Source of the DNA: Chitinophaga ginsengisoli
GTDB taxonomy: Bacteria; Bacteroidota; Bacteroidia; Chitinophagales; Chitinophagaceae
Assembly: GCF_003014595.1 (NCBI RefSeq)
Contig: NZ_PYGK01000006.1
Coordinates: 62,001-126,000 of the forward strand
Length of the DNA: 64,000 nucleotides
Direction of reading: 5' to 3'
The notes under the pieces are model-generated. The model made no database searches and was not told the origin of the DNA. It was given only the letters and a program-made list of their open reading frames with translations. Positions 46,045-53,892 of this stretch are shown piece by piece (the first letter of the stretch is position 1; each line of letters starts with the position of its first letter). The translations under genes and the position numbers were made by a program.

Positions 46045-46923
46045 ATGTTTAAAAAGATCATTATGGCTTGCCTATTAACTGGCATGATCTTAACCAGTTG
46101 CAATAAAAATACTGCTGACACGAAATCTTCTCCCCAAAGGCTGACCAAAGCTGAATTGTATGCAGACCTGAAGGCCTTCAATGCGGCGCATGCTGTAAGG
46201 CCCGAATGTAGTGGTTTCTGGAGCTGCCTTGGTAAAGTGGCTGCGGTGGCCGGTGCAGATATCACAGGCGCTGCTGCAGGTATAGTTGGTGTTAGTGAGG
46301 CAGCTGCAGCACTCGGTATTGCTACCGGTGGTACAGGCGCCATTGTTACGATGGCTGCCGGTGGCGCTATCGCGGGAGGTGGTGCTTCCTATGCTGCTGC
46401 TAAAGCTGTGTATACCGCTGTTGCTCCTAATGAAGAGAAATACGGCGATTTAAACCTGGATATTCCCCTGGAATTTCATCCTCTCAGCGACGTAGGCATT
46501 AAGCATAATAATGCCATGTATAATATATTTTTCGGTGGCCAGGACCTAAACAACAGTTATTACACTGGCACACTGGGAGTTGACCGTGAGTATTTGCCTA
46601 TTGTTAATAGTGAGATTTATCAGCGGAAAGTTCAGATGGCTTCGGAGCTTGGCAGAGACTATGTTGCCAGCGGATTTGACTACGCATTTTTAACAAGTAG
46701 GGCCTACGAAACGGGTTTGATCACAGATGACATGCGGCAGATATTGTATTCCTTTCTGGAGGCGTACGGAACAGGTGCAGATATGGAGAATGTCATCAAT
46801 CATTACATCAGTATAGTTGACCGGTCCGAGTTGACCGATATAGAAAGGAAGGCACTTATTGGAGGCTTCATTGTAGCCTCTCAAAGCCCTTACGTGTTCT
46901 ATAACAATGTTACCGAAAAATAA
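46045..46923 (+). CDS. Unknown lipoprotein with Gly/Ala-rich hydrophobic segment
   Basis: Function not recognised. The lipobox is MILTSCNKN (Cys20). After a short helix (LTKAELYADLKAFNAAHAV) comes the Cys pair PECSGFWSCLGK and then a long Gly/Ala-rich hydrophobic stretch (residues ~63-133: AVAGADITGAAAGIVGVSEA onward), which has glycine-zipper character (GxxxG and AxxxG spacing) and could insert in or lie on a membrane. The C-terminal half (~150-292) is soluble, mixed helical, with NNAMYNIFFGGQDL and ERKALIGGFIVASQSP. Similar WSC-lGK-AAV-GAD-GA segments are seen in other uncharacterised Bacteroidota exported proteins. The gene stands alone with its own terminator. Confidence 0.75.
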   Translation: MFKKIIMACLLTGMILTSCNKNTADTKSSPQRLTKAELYADLKAFNAAHAVRPECSGFWSCLGKVAAVAGADITGAAAGIVGVSEAAAALGIATGGTGAIVTMAAGGAIAGGGASYAAAKAVYTAVAPNEEKYGDLNLDIPLEFHPLSDVGIKHNNAMYNIFFGGQDLNNSYYTGTLGVDREYLPIVNSEIYQRKVQMASELGRDYVASGFDYAFLTSRAYETGLITDDMRQILYSFLEAYGTGADMENVINHYISIVDRSELTDIERKALIGGFIVASQSPYVFYNNVTEK

Positions 46924-46946
46924 AAGCACTCAGCTACCTTAAATTT

Positions 46947-46980
46947 AAAGCGCCTCTGCATTCATTGCAGGGGCGTTTTA
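46947..46980 (+). terminator. Intrinsic terminator of the unknown lipoprotein gene
   Basis: AAAGCGCCTCTGCA / TGCAGGGGCGTTTT with a five-base loop, 23 bases past the stop. Confidence 0.8.
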
Positions 46981-47009
46981 GTGTTCCGTTACAAGGCATT
47001 GCTGATTAT

Positions 47010-47026
47010 TGGAATACCAGATATTC
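47010..47026. repeat. Short inverted repeat GGAATA-N5-TATTCC
   Basis: Lies beyond the 3' end of the ArsR-like gene. The half-site resembles the GGAAT of the palindrome upstream of that gene, so it could be a second binding site; this is speculative. Confidence 0.3.
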
Positions 47027-47088
47027 CCCCGGGAATTTTTTATCTTCATCCGGATTTATGGTAGAAAGTATAGCAGGTCATGCTTACA

Positions 47089-47391
47089 CTACAGTTCATC
47101 CTGGATATGGAGGCCCAGCTTTTTGATAGCTTCCTCATTCCTTTTGTAGTGTGTCCATTGGCCCAGACGAGTAGCTATCAGCAGGTCCGCCCGCTGCAGC
47201 AGGGACAGATATTCAGATACTGTGGATTGCGTGAGCCCGGATTTCTGCTGAATATGGCCCACACACACGCCTGTTTTGGCAAATTCCCCGCATTCCTGCC
47301 TGGGGAAATGCTTTTCCGGTTCCTTCAACCAGGCTAAGATTTCCAGCCTTTTCTTATTGGATAAGGCCTTAAAAACTTCTACTTGATCCAT
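47089..47391 (-). CDS. ArsR-family winged-helix transcriptional regulator
   Basis: Small DNA-binding repressor-type protein (100 aa). FKALSNKKRLEILAWLKEPE opens the winged helix; the recognition helix is in SGLTQSTVSEYLSLLQRADL and the wing in LIATRLGQWTHYKRNEE. The insert FPRQECGEFAKTGVCVGHIQ has two cysteines and a His that could bind a metal or react to redox, but the classical ELCVCDL site of ArsR/SmtB is absent. Divergent from lysA, with 112 bp between the starts. A palindrome lies immediately upstream of the start codon, as expected for autoregulation. Confidence 0.88.
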   Translation of the reverse strand: MDQVEVFKALSNKKRLEILAWLKEPEKHFPRQECGEFAKTGVCVGHIQQKSGLTQSTVSEYLSLLQRADLLIATRLGQWTHYKRNEEAIKKLGLHIQDEL

Positions 47392-47402
47392 ACTGCAAAG
47401 GT

Positions 47403-47418
47403 ATCGGAATTCCCCGAT
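47403..47418. promoter_or_regulatory. Palindromic putative operator between ArsR gene and lysA
   Basis: ATCGGAATTCCCCGAT: GGAATTCC core flanked by ATC and CCGAT. It lies 12-27 bases upstream of the ArsR-like start codon and 86 bases before lysA. Confidence 0.5.
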
Positions 47419-47503
47419 TTAATGGCATAGGGTTTTATAATGGTTATATAATGTTTTCATAACAATAAATTCTTTTATCTTACTGTTTTTTAGAATAATT
47501 TAT

Positions 47504-48811
47504 ATGGATCTGTTTCAATACAAGAATGGAGTGCTTTATTGCGAGGATATCCCGGTGAACAGTCTGCCGGAAAAGGGTCTCCCTACGCCTTTTTACCTGT
47601 ATTCCGCGAATACGTTAAGACAGCATTATAAGAAGATCTACAGCATTTTCGAGAAGCTGCAGCCTATGATCTGCTTTTCTGTGAAATCGAGCAACAATGT
47701 GCATCTCCTGAATGAACTGGCGGCCCTGGGTGCCGGAATGGACATTGTGAGCGGGGGAGAGCTGTTTGTGGTGAAGCAGAGTAATGCAGATCTTTCAAAG
47801 GTTGTGTTTGCCGGCGTGGGTAAGTCTGACGAGGAGATCACAGACGCTATTGTCAGCGAAGTAGGGTTTATAAATATCGAATCGGAGCAGGAACTGGCAA
47901 GGGTCCAGGAGCTGGCCGGAGAACTGAAAAGAGAGGTGAATGTGCTGATCCGCATCCTGCCCGATGTACTGGACGAGAAGACGAATGAAAAGACCCGTAC
48001 GGGGCATAAAGGGGCGAAATTTGGCATTGATTATGCCCATGTGGAGGCGCTGATCGAAGAGAATGCTGATCATCCTTATGTGAAGATCAGGGGCCTGCAT
48101 TCTCATATCGGCTCGCCTATTTCTTCATATACATTCTACGTAGCCGCTATTCAGAAAATGGTGGAGCTGGTAGAGCATTTAAAGCGTAAGAACATCCGGT
48201 TGGATGTATTGAACATAGGTGGTGGATTTCCGGCGAATTATATGGATAACGACAATTTCTCCTGGGAGAGTTTCGCCGGTCCGATCACTGAGCTACTGGA
48301 ACCTTACGTTAAAAATGAGGGCTTTAAGATCATTCTGGAGCCGGGACGTTCTATCTCTGCGAATACCGGGATTATGGTCACCAAGGTATTGTATGTAAAG
48401 CAATCAGGCGATAAGCATATTGTGATACTGGATGGTGGTATGACTGAGTTGATCCGTCCGGCGATGTACAATGCTTTCCATTTCATCTGGCCGGTAAAGC
48501 CACAGCCAGAGCATGTATTGGCGAATCGTAACTATCCTGTGCAACAGGAAGGACTGATCACGTATGATGTGGTGGGACCTATCTGTGAATCGTCCGACTA
48601 TCTTGCCAAAGAAAGGCCATTACCGGCTTTGAGGCAGGGAGATTATATAGCAGTATTTACAGTAGGTGCCTATGGTATGGTGATGGCCAGCAATTATAAT
48701 CTGCATGTAAGGCCGGCAGAGATCATGATCGACAAAGACAAGATATATATTATCAGGGAACGCGAAACGCAGGAAGACCTGGTAAGGACAATGATCAAGC
48801 ACGAACTGTAA
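47504..48811 (+). CDS. lysA: Diaminopimelate decarboxylase
   Basis: PLP-dependent fold III decarboxylase making L-lysine from meso-diaminopimelate. The PLP lysine is in PMICFSVKSSNN (Lys ~61). The glycine-rich phosphate site is NIGGGFPANY, with RGLHSHIGS and ILEPGRSISANTG, and the catalytic Cys region GPICESSDYLA matches the GPxCExxD motif at the dimer interface. Length 435 aa is slightly longer than many LysA proteins, and the KSSNN around the PLP lysine differs from the usual KAN, so a related carboxy-lyase of the same family (for example on another amino acid) is not fully excluded. The SUFU-domain gene follows after 18 bp. Confidence 0.85.
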   Translation: MDLFQYKNGVLYCEDIPVNSLPEKGLPTPFYLYSANTLRQHYKKIYSIFEKLQPMICFSVKSSNNVHLLNELAALGAGMDIVSGGELFVVKQSNADLSKVVFAGVGKSDEEITDAIVSEVGFINIESEQELARVQELAGELKREVNVLIRILPDVLDEKTNEKTRTGHKGAKFGIDYAHVEALIEENADHPYVKIRGLHSHIGSPISSYTFYVAAIQKMVELVEHLKRKNIRLDVLNIGGGFPANYMDNDNFSWESFAGPITELLEPYVKNEGFKIILEPGRSISANTGIMVTKVLYVKQSGDKHIVILDGGMTELIRPAMYNAFHFIWPVKPQPEHVLANRNYPVQQEGLITYDVVGPICESSDYLAKERPLPALRQGDYIAVFTVGAYGMVMASNYNLHVRPAEIMIDKDKIYIIRERETQEDLVRTMIKHEL

Positions 48812-48829
48812 ATGTTAATCAACTAACCT

Positions 48830-49483
48830 ATGACTAAGGAAGAGTACAAAAAGTTATTCAACGAAGACGATGCAGTAGGATGGCTGGCAATTGATAAACA
48901 ACTGGAGAGCATCTATGGAACACAGGAGCCAAGACATTATGCTCCACCCTTACACTTTGCAATAGGAGGTGAAGATCCTATTGACGGTACCAGTATTTAC
49001 GACAGTGAAAAACAGGTCGCACACCTGCACATGGTCAGCTATGGTATGTCACAGTTGTACTATAATGAAGAGCAGGCAGGTGGTGAATTCAGTAAATGGG
49101 GATTTGAATTTACTTTCAGGGTAAAACCTTTTGCAGAAGATAATGGCGATCCTACATGGGCTATCCAGGTGATGAATAACCTGGCGCGTTATGTATTCGA
49201 AAGCAAACGTTGGTTTGAGCCCTATCATTTTGTTCCTGCAAATGGGCCTATCAGACTGGATACTGCTACTGACATCGTCGGACTGGCATTCGTTCCTGAT
49301 CCTGAACTGGGTACTATTCAGACACCTCACGGAGAAGTTACCTTTCTGCAGATGGTGGGACTGACCACCAAGGAAGTGGAGCGTTTACTGGCTAAACCAC
49401 AGACAGGTGAAGTAGAGAAGCTGATAAATGAATTGCGGTTGAATAATCCTTTGCTGGTCACAGACCTTGACAGGGTAGATTAA
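48830..49483 (+). CDS. Suppressor-of-fused (SUFU) domain protein
   Basis: Bacterial SUFU-domain protein. Seen: YGTQEPRHYAPPLHFAIGGE (the typical opening with Y-x-P-P-L), DPIDGTSIYD, LHMVSYGMSQLYYNEEQ, the core SKWGFEFTFRVKP, WAIQVMNNLARYVFES and FVPDPELGTIQTPHGEVTFLQMVGLT. The protein covers about one SUFU domain (217 aa). In bacteria the domain occurs in single-gene form and as an immunity protein against polymorphic toxins; there is no toxin gene here. It lies 18 bp after lysA and has its own terminator, suggesting co-transcription with lysA, with no known functional link. Confidence 0.9.
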   Translation: MTKEEYKKLFNEDDAVGWLAIDKQLESIYGTQEPRHYAPPLHFAIGGEDPIDGTSIYDSEKQVAHLHMVSYGMSQLYYNEEQAGGEFSKWGFEFTFRVKPFAEDNGDPTWAIQVMNNLARYVFESKRWFEPYHFVPANGPIRLDTATDIVGLAFVPDPELGTIQTPHGEVTFLQMVGLTTKEVERLLAKPQTGEVEKLINELRLNNPLLVTDLDRVD

Positions 49484-49500
49484 CTAACCGGGTTATAAAG

Positions 49501-49542
49501 AAAAGAGACTGCTCATACGGATGGGCAGTCTCTTTTCTTTTT
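49501..49542 (+). terminator. Intrinsic terminator of the lysA-SUFU operon
   Basis: AAAAGAGACTGCTCAT / ATGGGCAGTCTCTTTT, tetraloop ACGG, then a T-rich tail. Confidence 0.9.
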
Positions 49543-49561
49543 TATATAATGTTATTGTGTT

Positions 49562-51688
49562 TTACACAGTAACATTCTTTTCCTGCTCAGTAAAAGGCAG
49601 GTGTTTCTTTTCATAAGGCGTCTTCTTCGGTGTTGCCGTAATGCCTTGCAAAGCGCTGTTCTGTGGCAATGTGATGCTCCAGTAATAGTTAGCATTTTCG
49701 GTGGTGGTCAGGTACAATACACTGTACAGGATACTATCATAAGGCAGCATCCATTGATCCCAATCCAAATTGACAAAAAAGACTTCATCGCCATAATGAA
49801 TATCTGTTCCCTCGGAAGTATCCCGTTTGTAGACTACCCATGCTGTTTTATCATTGCTGTCATTATCATAGTACAATGATTTTCTGCTAAAGGCGCCCAG
49901 CTGATTTTTATCGCCCACGCTGCTTTCTGTAGTAAGGATACGTAAAGTATCTCCGTGAGAAAGGTTATTGCCCTGTGCGTTGAGGGGATAGAATTGCAGT
50001 ATCACGGGCGTATCATTACTCATATAGGGGTAATCTTTATATTCCGGTCCGATGAACTGCCCATCCTGGGAAAGGAGGTAGATGCCGGTATTGTAAGGCA
50101 CCTGTACTTCTGATGCAGCTGGAAGGCTATACTGTTCCTGGTACAATTGAGTCGCTTCCGGATCGTCCGGCGGATTATCTCCCCAGGAAGGATATTCGTA
50201 ATAAGTGGTTGTAACAGGATCGGTAGGATTTGTTCTGCCACTGAAATCAATGATCGCGTAGGCATGGTTGTAATAAGTTACACCATTCAGATCGGCGTTA
50301 GTGGAGAGCTCAATCATATTGCCTGTTTCCGGATCAATAAAGTTCTTGATGTCCGGATAGTTGATGGCATAAGGGTCGGAAGAAGTCAGTTCTTCGAATG
50401 CACTGCACCCCAGCAGCCTTCCTTTAGAGAGTCCCAGCAGGTCGTTTTCAAACATCACAAAATTGTGTTCATGTCCCCATAACCAGGCCGCTATTTTTGG
50501 AAAATAGGGAAGGAAGGTCTGGTAGAGATAAGGGTTCTGTGAAGGCAGTGCGCTGAAATCGGACAGGGCGCCATTGATCTTGGAATTGCTGGAGAATAAC
50601 TGGTGATGGGAAAGCAGGATGGTAGCCCCTCCGAAGTTGTTCAGTTTATCCTGGTGCCATTCTATTTCATTTGGTTGCAGCCAGGGGCCTGCATAGAGCG
50701 GGTCCGCCTGATCGGCAGGGTTACTATCGTTATAGCCGGTATCCATTCCCAGGAGTTGCCATCCGCCGTCTTCTGTACGCAGACAGAAGTAGCTGGCCGC
50801 CTGAAAGGCAGCAGTTCCGATCTCGCTGTTCAAGCCATATACCATGCTATAGTAGCCCCATCCCAGTGAGTAGTAGTCATGGTTGCCGGGAATAGTGAAA
50901 ACAGGAACAGGGTCTTTTTCAGCGATGTCAAAAGCGTTCTTGATAATAGCGGAGAAATTGTTGACACATTCTTCAGGTGTACCGGAGTAGTAGATGTCGC
51001 CGAGGTGAATAATACAATGTGGATTATGCCGTTGGATGATGTCCACCAGCAATGCCTGTGCATCTGCGAGTCCGGTACCCCAGTCGCCGATGATGGCCAC
51101 TCTTGCATCCGAAGGAAGAGAGAAGCCGTTGCCACCATCATTTTCGTTGATGACGCTGTAGGTAGAGATGTCTTCCCCCAATTCTTTCCAATCATTGTAA
51201 GCGAAGACGCCGCCATATTGCGCCCAGTATTCCGCGAAAGTAACCACACAGGAGGCGAAACCGATGATGTCCTTGTCGCTGTACTTGCGGTATTCCGTAT
51301 CCAGTGCGCCGGCTCTTTGTATATCACCTTCTACCAGGCATAAGGCTTTTTCATAAGCCAGGTGGGAGAGATATACCCGCTGCTGGTCGGGATCAGTAAG
51401 GTCTAATGTGTCGGGTCCCGGAGGAGTACCTTTTGCCGTTAATTTAACGTGTTGTGCAGTGGCTGCGATTGCGGGATGTTTGAGTAGCAGGTTGTGGCTG
51501 ACCTTAGCGCCGGTCAGCTCCATTTGTTGGCGTACGCGTTGTGATACGACAGATTGCCAAAAGGACAGATTGGCATTGTGTACCCGTACAAAGTTTTGCA
51601 GAGACATAAAGCGGGTTTTAGGAATGATTAAATGTTTACGATCGAAAAAGTGCGTAAGGAGCCGTACGAATAAGGTGGTCTTATTCAT
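49562..51688 (-). CDS. Calcineurin-like metallophosphoesterase with extra N- and C-terminal domains
   Basis: Probable phosphoesterase (purple-acid-phosphatase-like core). The metal motifs are in order: ARVAIIGDWGTG (residues ~192-203), IIHLGDIYYSG, FTIPGNHDYYS, ILLSHHQLFS and WLWGHEHNFV (~193-420). The N-terminal ~190 residues are helical and unrecognised (KALCLVEGDIQRAGALDTEY). The C-terminal ~170 residues, from TGIYLLSQDGQFIGPEYKDY, are beta-rich with YHQ-like repeats resembling a beta-trefoil or lectin-like fold, and end KNVTV. No signal peptide is apparent. The start at 51688 is uncertain; MSLQNFVRV at 51607 is also possible and would remove 27 basic residues. The substrate is unknown. 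Confidence 0.85.
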   Translation of the reverse strand: MNKTTLFVRLLTHFFDRKHLIIPKTRFMSLQNFVRVHNANLSFWQSVVSQRVRQQMELTGAKVSHNLLLKHPAIAATAQHVKLTAKGTPPGPDTLDLTDPDQQRVYLSHLAYEKALCLVEGDIQRAGALDTEYRKYSDKDIIGFASCVVTFAEYWAQYGGVFAYNDWKELGEDISTYSVINENDGGNGFSLPSDARVAIIGDWGTGLADAQALLVDIIQRHNPHCIIHLGDIYYSGTPEECVNNFSAIIKNAFDIAEKDPVPVFTIPGNHDYYSLGWGYYSMVYGLNSEIGTAAFQAASYFCLRTEDGGWQLLGMDTGYNDSNPADQADPLYAGPWLQPNEIEWHQDKLNNFGGATILLSHHQLFSSNSKINGALSDFSALPSQNPYLYQTFLPYFPKIAAWLWGHEHNFVMFENDLLGLSKGRLLGCSAFEELTSSDPYAINYPDIKNFIDPETGNMIELSTNADLNGVTYYNHAYAIIDFSGRTNPTDPVTTTYYEYPSWGDNPPDDPEATQLYQEQYSLPAASEVQVPYNTGIYLLSQDGQFIGPEYKDYPYMSNDTPVILQFYPLNAQGNNLSHGDTLRILTTESSVGDKNQLGAFSRKSLYYDNDSNDKTAWVVYKRDTSEGTDIHYGDEVFFVNLDWDQWMLPYDSILYSVLYLTTTENANYYWSITLPQNSALQGITATPKKTPYEKKHLPFTEQEKNVTV

Positions 51689-51857
51689 AAGATCTCAATG
51701 ATGTGTGGCTATATGTTCTCAGGAAGTAGTGGGTACCAATGCATCTAAGGCAACGTTAAGATGAAGTTTCTGCGTGGCCTGAACAAATTTATGGAAAAAA
51801 TTAACACCGCTTTATGGAATCTTTTTATTTCTTGCATCATTATAGAAATTTGTCGAA

Positions 51858-52697
51858 TTGAAGTACTTTCCATGGGCCTCTACGGTCATGTTTGTTAGCG
51901 GAGCGTTCCTTCTGTTCTGGCACTATCTTGAAGCCAGGAGCCTGCACCTGCGACCTGCTGTGCACTACGACACGGTAGAGAAGATACCGTTACCTGCGGG
52001 GTATAAACGAGTATCACAGGATGTGGGTTCGTTTGGCGCGTGGTTGAGGAAAGTGCCTTTAAAAACAAATAATACGGTCTATCTCTATAACGGCGAAAGA
52101 AAGCTGAATCAGTCAGCGCAGTTTGCGGTGCTGGATGTTGCTGTGGGAAAGAAGGATCTTCAGCAATGTGCGGATGCGGTGATCCGGTTATATGCAGAAT
52201 ATATGTATACTTCCCAACAGTATACGCGGATAGCGTTTCATGCTACTGATGGAACGTTGATGGATTACAGCAGCTGGATGAAAGGCTACCGTTTTCCCGT
52301 GAAGCAGGGGCGTTTGCAACGGCAATTGACTGCGACGCCTTGTCAGGGCAGGGACTGTTTTTATCAGTATTTACAGACGGTGTTTTCTTATGCAGGTACT
52401 TTGTCGTTGAGTAAAGAACTTGTAGCTGTTCCTACACCATCGGATATACGGGCCGGAGATGTGTTTATCCGTGGTGGTTCTCCGGGGCATGCGGTGCTGG
52501 TAATGGATATGGCGGTGAACGCTACAGGGCAGAAGGTATTTCTATTGGCGCAGAGTTATATGCCTGCGCAGGATATTCATATATTAAAGAATCCGGCGAA
52601 TGCTCCTTTCCCCTGGTATTATACTGTTGATGCAGGTAAGCTGGTGGTTACGCCTGAATGGGTGTTTAAGTGGGAGGAGTTGATGCGGTTCAGATAA
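51858..52697 (+). CDS. DUF4846 domain protein
   Basis: Protein of the DUF4846 family, function unknown. The hydrophobic N-terminus (TVMFVSGAFLLFWHYL, residues ~9-24) is a signal anchor. Core motifs of the family: IPLPAGYKRVSQDVGSFGAW, WLRKVPLKTNNTVYLYNG, AVLDVAVGKKDLQQCADAVI, RLYAEYMYT, CFYQYLQTVFSYAGTLSLSK and DVFIRGGSPGHAVLVMDMAV. The GxPGHAVLVMD segment suggests a catalytic His as in NlpC-like folds, but this is only similarity by eye. The open frame starts with a TTG (51858); the first ATG is at 51888, within the hydrophobic segment. Confidence 0.82.
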   Translation: MKYFPWASTVMFVSGAFLLFWHYLEARSLHLRPAVHYDTVEKIPLPAGYKRVSQDVGSFGAWLRKVPLKTNNTVYLYNGERKLNQSAQFAVLDVAVGKKDLQQCADAVIRLYAEYMYTSQQYTRIAFHATDGTLMDYSSWMKGYRFPVKQGRLQRQLTATPCQGRDCFYQYLQTVFSYAGTLSLSKELVAVPTPSDIRAGDVFIRGGSPGHAVLVMDMAVNATGQKVFLLAQSYMPAQDIHILKNPANAPFPWYYTVDAGKLVVTPEWVFKWEELMRFR

Positions 52698-52781
52698 AGG
52701 TTGTCTATTCCCTATACCATGCGACGCTGGTGAGCTACTTCGGTGGCTTGCCAGTTTTTTGTTTGAGGGGTGGCGTTTGCA
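52698..52781. other. Flank left of hairpin copy B
   Basis: No gene. GAGCTACTTCGGTGGC near 52732 resembles the outer arm sequence of copy A (AAGTAGCTTCGG, reversed), so this flank may be a degraded part of the same element. Confidence 0.35.
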
Positions 52782-52928
52782 CGGTTTCAGGTAGGATGCC
52801 GGTCGGCGCCTCTCCGGGCATTGGATGGTGATTAAACTTTATCAATCGTATAGACGGGGGATTGTCTATTTGGATGCATCAATCGTATGCCCAAAGAGCC
52901 GAAGGCCCGGCATTCCTGCCTGAAACCG
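52782..52928 (+). repeat. Intergenic hairpin element, copy B
   Basis: A 147-bp imperfect palindrome related to copy A. Left arm CGGTTTCAGGTAGGATGCCGG, right arm CCGGCATTCCTGCCTGAAACCG minus one end base. The inner blocks TCGGCGCCTCTC (52803-52814) and AGAGCCGAAGGC (52895-52906) are shared with copy A, but the centre is different. It contains GGGCAT / ATGCCC as a second stem, ATAGAC / GTCTAT as a third, and a direct repeat ATCAATCGTAT (52841 and 52879). Confidence 0.8.
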
Positions 52929-52988
52929 CTACTACTATTGCGTTTCAAATGATTTATAGTGTTATTACCAAAACGTTGGTACATCTCC

Positions 52989-53020
52989 TTTTGTACTTAT
53001 TGTAAATTTGAATACTTTGC
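52989..53020 (+). promoter_or_regulatory. Putative Bacteroidota promoter of the DUF1349 gene
   Basis: TTTTG (52989-52993) and TACTTTGC (53013-53020) separated by 19 bases, 49 bases before the ATG. Confidence 0.6.
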
Positions 53021-53069
53021 AATGGAGTAACCCAAGACCTGGTACATTAAATAACCTATAAAACATTTC

Positions 53070-53678
53070 ATGAAAACTTTAGTATTAATTTTCAGTGCTG
53101 TTATTTCATCAACATTTTTATATGCTCAAAATAATCAGATGAAGTGGAACAACGAACCCAAGAAGTGGTCAGGTGATGAGAAAAAACTGACTTGCACCAT
53201 TGAACCCAATACGGATTTCTGGCGGGTGACGCATTATGGTTTCATCCGCGATAATGGTCCTTTCTACTATAAGGAAGTGACCGGCAATTTCGAAGCCAGT
53301 GTTAAGATTAGCGGTCATTACAAAGAGCTATTTCATCAGGCTGGATTGATGGTGCGTATAGATGAAAAGAACTGGATCAAAACCGGTATAGAATACGTAG
53401 ATGGTGTGCAGAACGTCAGCGCTGTCGTGACCCGTGAGGTATCTGACTGGTCAGTAGTGCCAAGACATGATAGTCCCGCTTCCATCTGGCTGAAGCTTTT
53501 AAGGAAAGGTGATTATGTGGAGATAAAATATTCCTTTGATGGTGTGAAATATGATATGCTGCGTTTAGCGTACTTCCCGCCAAATGTAAAGGCAGGAATC
53601 GGTATAGTGGCTGCTGCTCCGGGTAAACAGTCTTTTGATGTGACGTATGAGAACTTTGAAGTAAAGGCTGTGGAATAG
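53070..53678 (+). CDS. DUF1349 protein (concanavalin-like beta-sandwich), secreted
   Basis: Exported protein, signal peptide MKTLVLIFSAVISSTFLYAQ. The rest matches the DUF1349 (YesU-type) jelly-roll: WNNEPKKWSGDEKKLTCTIE, TDFWRVTHYGFIRDNGPFYY, GNFEASVKISGHYKELFHQA, GLMVRIDEKNWIKTGIEYVD, DWSVVPRHDSPASIWLKLLR, KAGIGIVAAAPGKQSFDVTY. The fold resembles laminin-G/concanavalin lectins, and many members are encoded near glycan-degradation genes, so sugar binding is plausible but unproved. Length 202 aa is one domain. Convergent with the GH2 gene. Confidence 0.88.
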   Translation: MKTLVLIFSAVISSTFLYAQNNQMKWNNEPKKWSGDEKKLTCTIEPNTDFWRVTHYGFIRDNGPFYYKEVTGNFEASVKISGHYKELFHQAGLMVRIDEKNWIKTGIEYVDGVQNVSAVVTREVSDWSVVPRHDSPASIWLKLLRKGDYVEIKYSFDGVKYDMLRLAYFPPNVKAGIGIVAAAPGKQSFDVTYENFEVKAVE

Positions 53679-53697
53679 TGACGTAAGCTTTTAAAGT

Positions 53698-53740
53698 AAC
53701 TGAGGCTGTCTCATCTTTGGAGGCAGCCTCAGTTATTTTA
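53698..53740 (+). terminator. Hairpin terminator of the DUF1349 gene
   Basis: AACTGAGGCTG / CAGCCTCAGTT stem followed by ATTTTAG; the T-run is short. Confidence 0.65.
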
Positions 53741-53775
53741 GTACGGAATATAGTAGAGATTCGATTGAGATTCGC

Positions 53776-53868
53776 TAGAGATTCGCTTGAGATAGCCTTA
53801 TCCTCCCTTAATCCTCCCTTTTAAAGGGAAGATTAAGGGAGGATAAGGCTATCTCAAGCGAATCTCTA
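53776..53868. repeat. 93-bp near-perfect palindrome between convergent genes
   Basis: Arms of about 43-46 bp (AGAGATTCGCTTGAGATAGC outward end, CCTTATCCTCCCTTAATC inner) fold on a centre CCTTTTAAAGG with one mismatch. The left arm is preceded by two degenerate copies of AGATTCG (53757-53780). It lies 25 bp past the GH2 stop and 98 bp past the DUF1349 stop, so it could act as a two-way terminator. Its length is well beyond a normal terminator. Confidence 0.85.
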
Positions 53869-53892
53869 ACGGATTCCAGACGAACTTAATGT

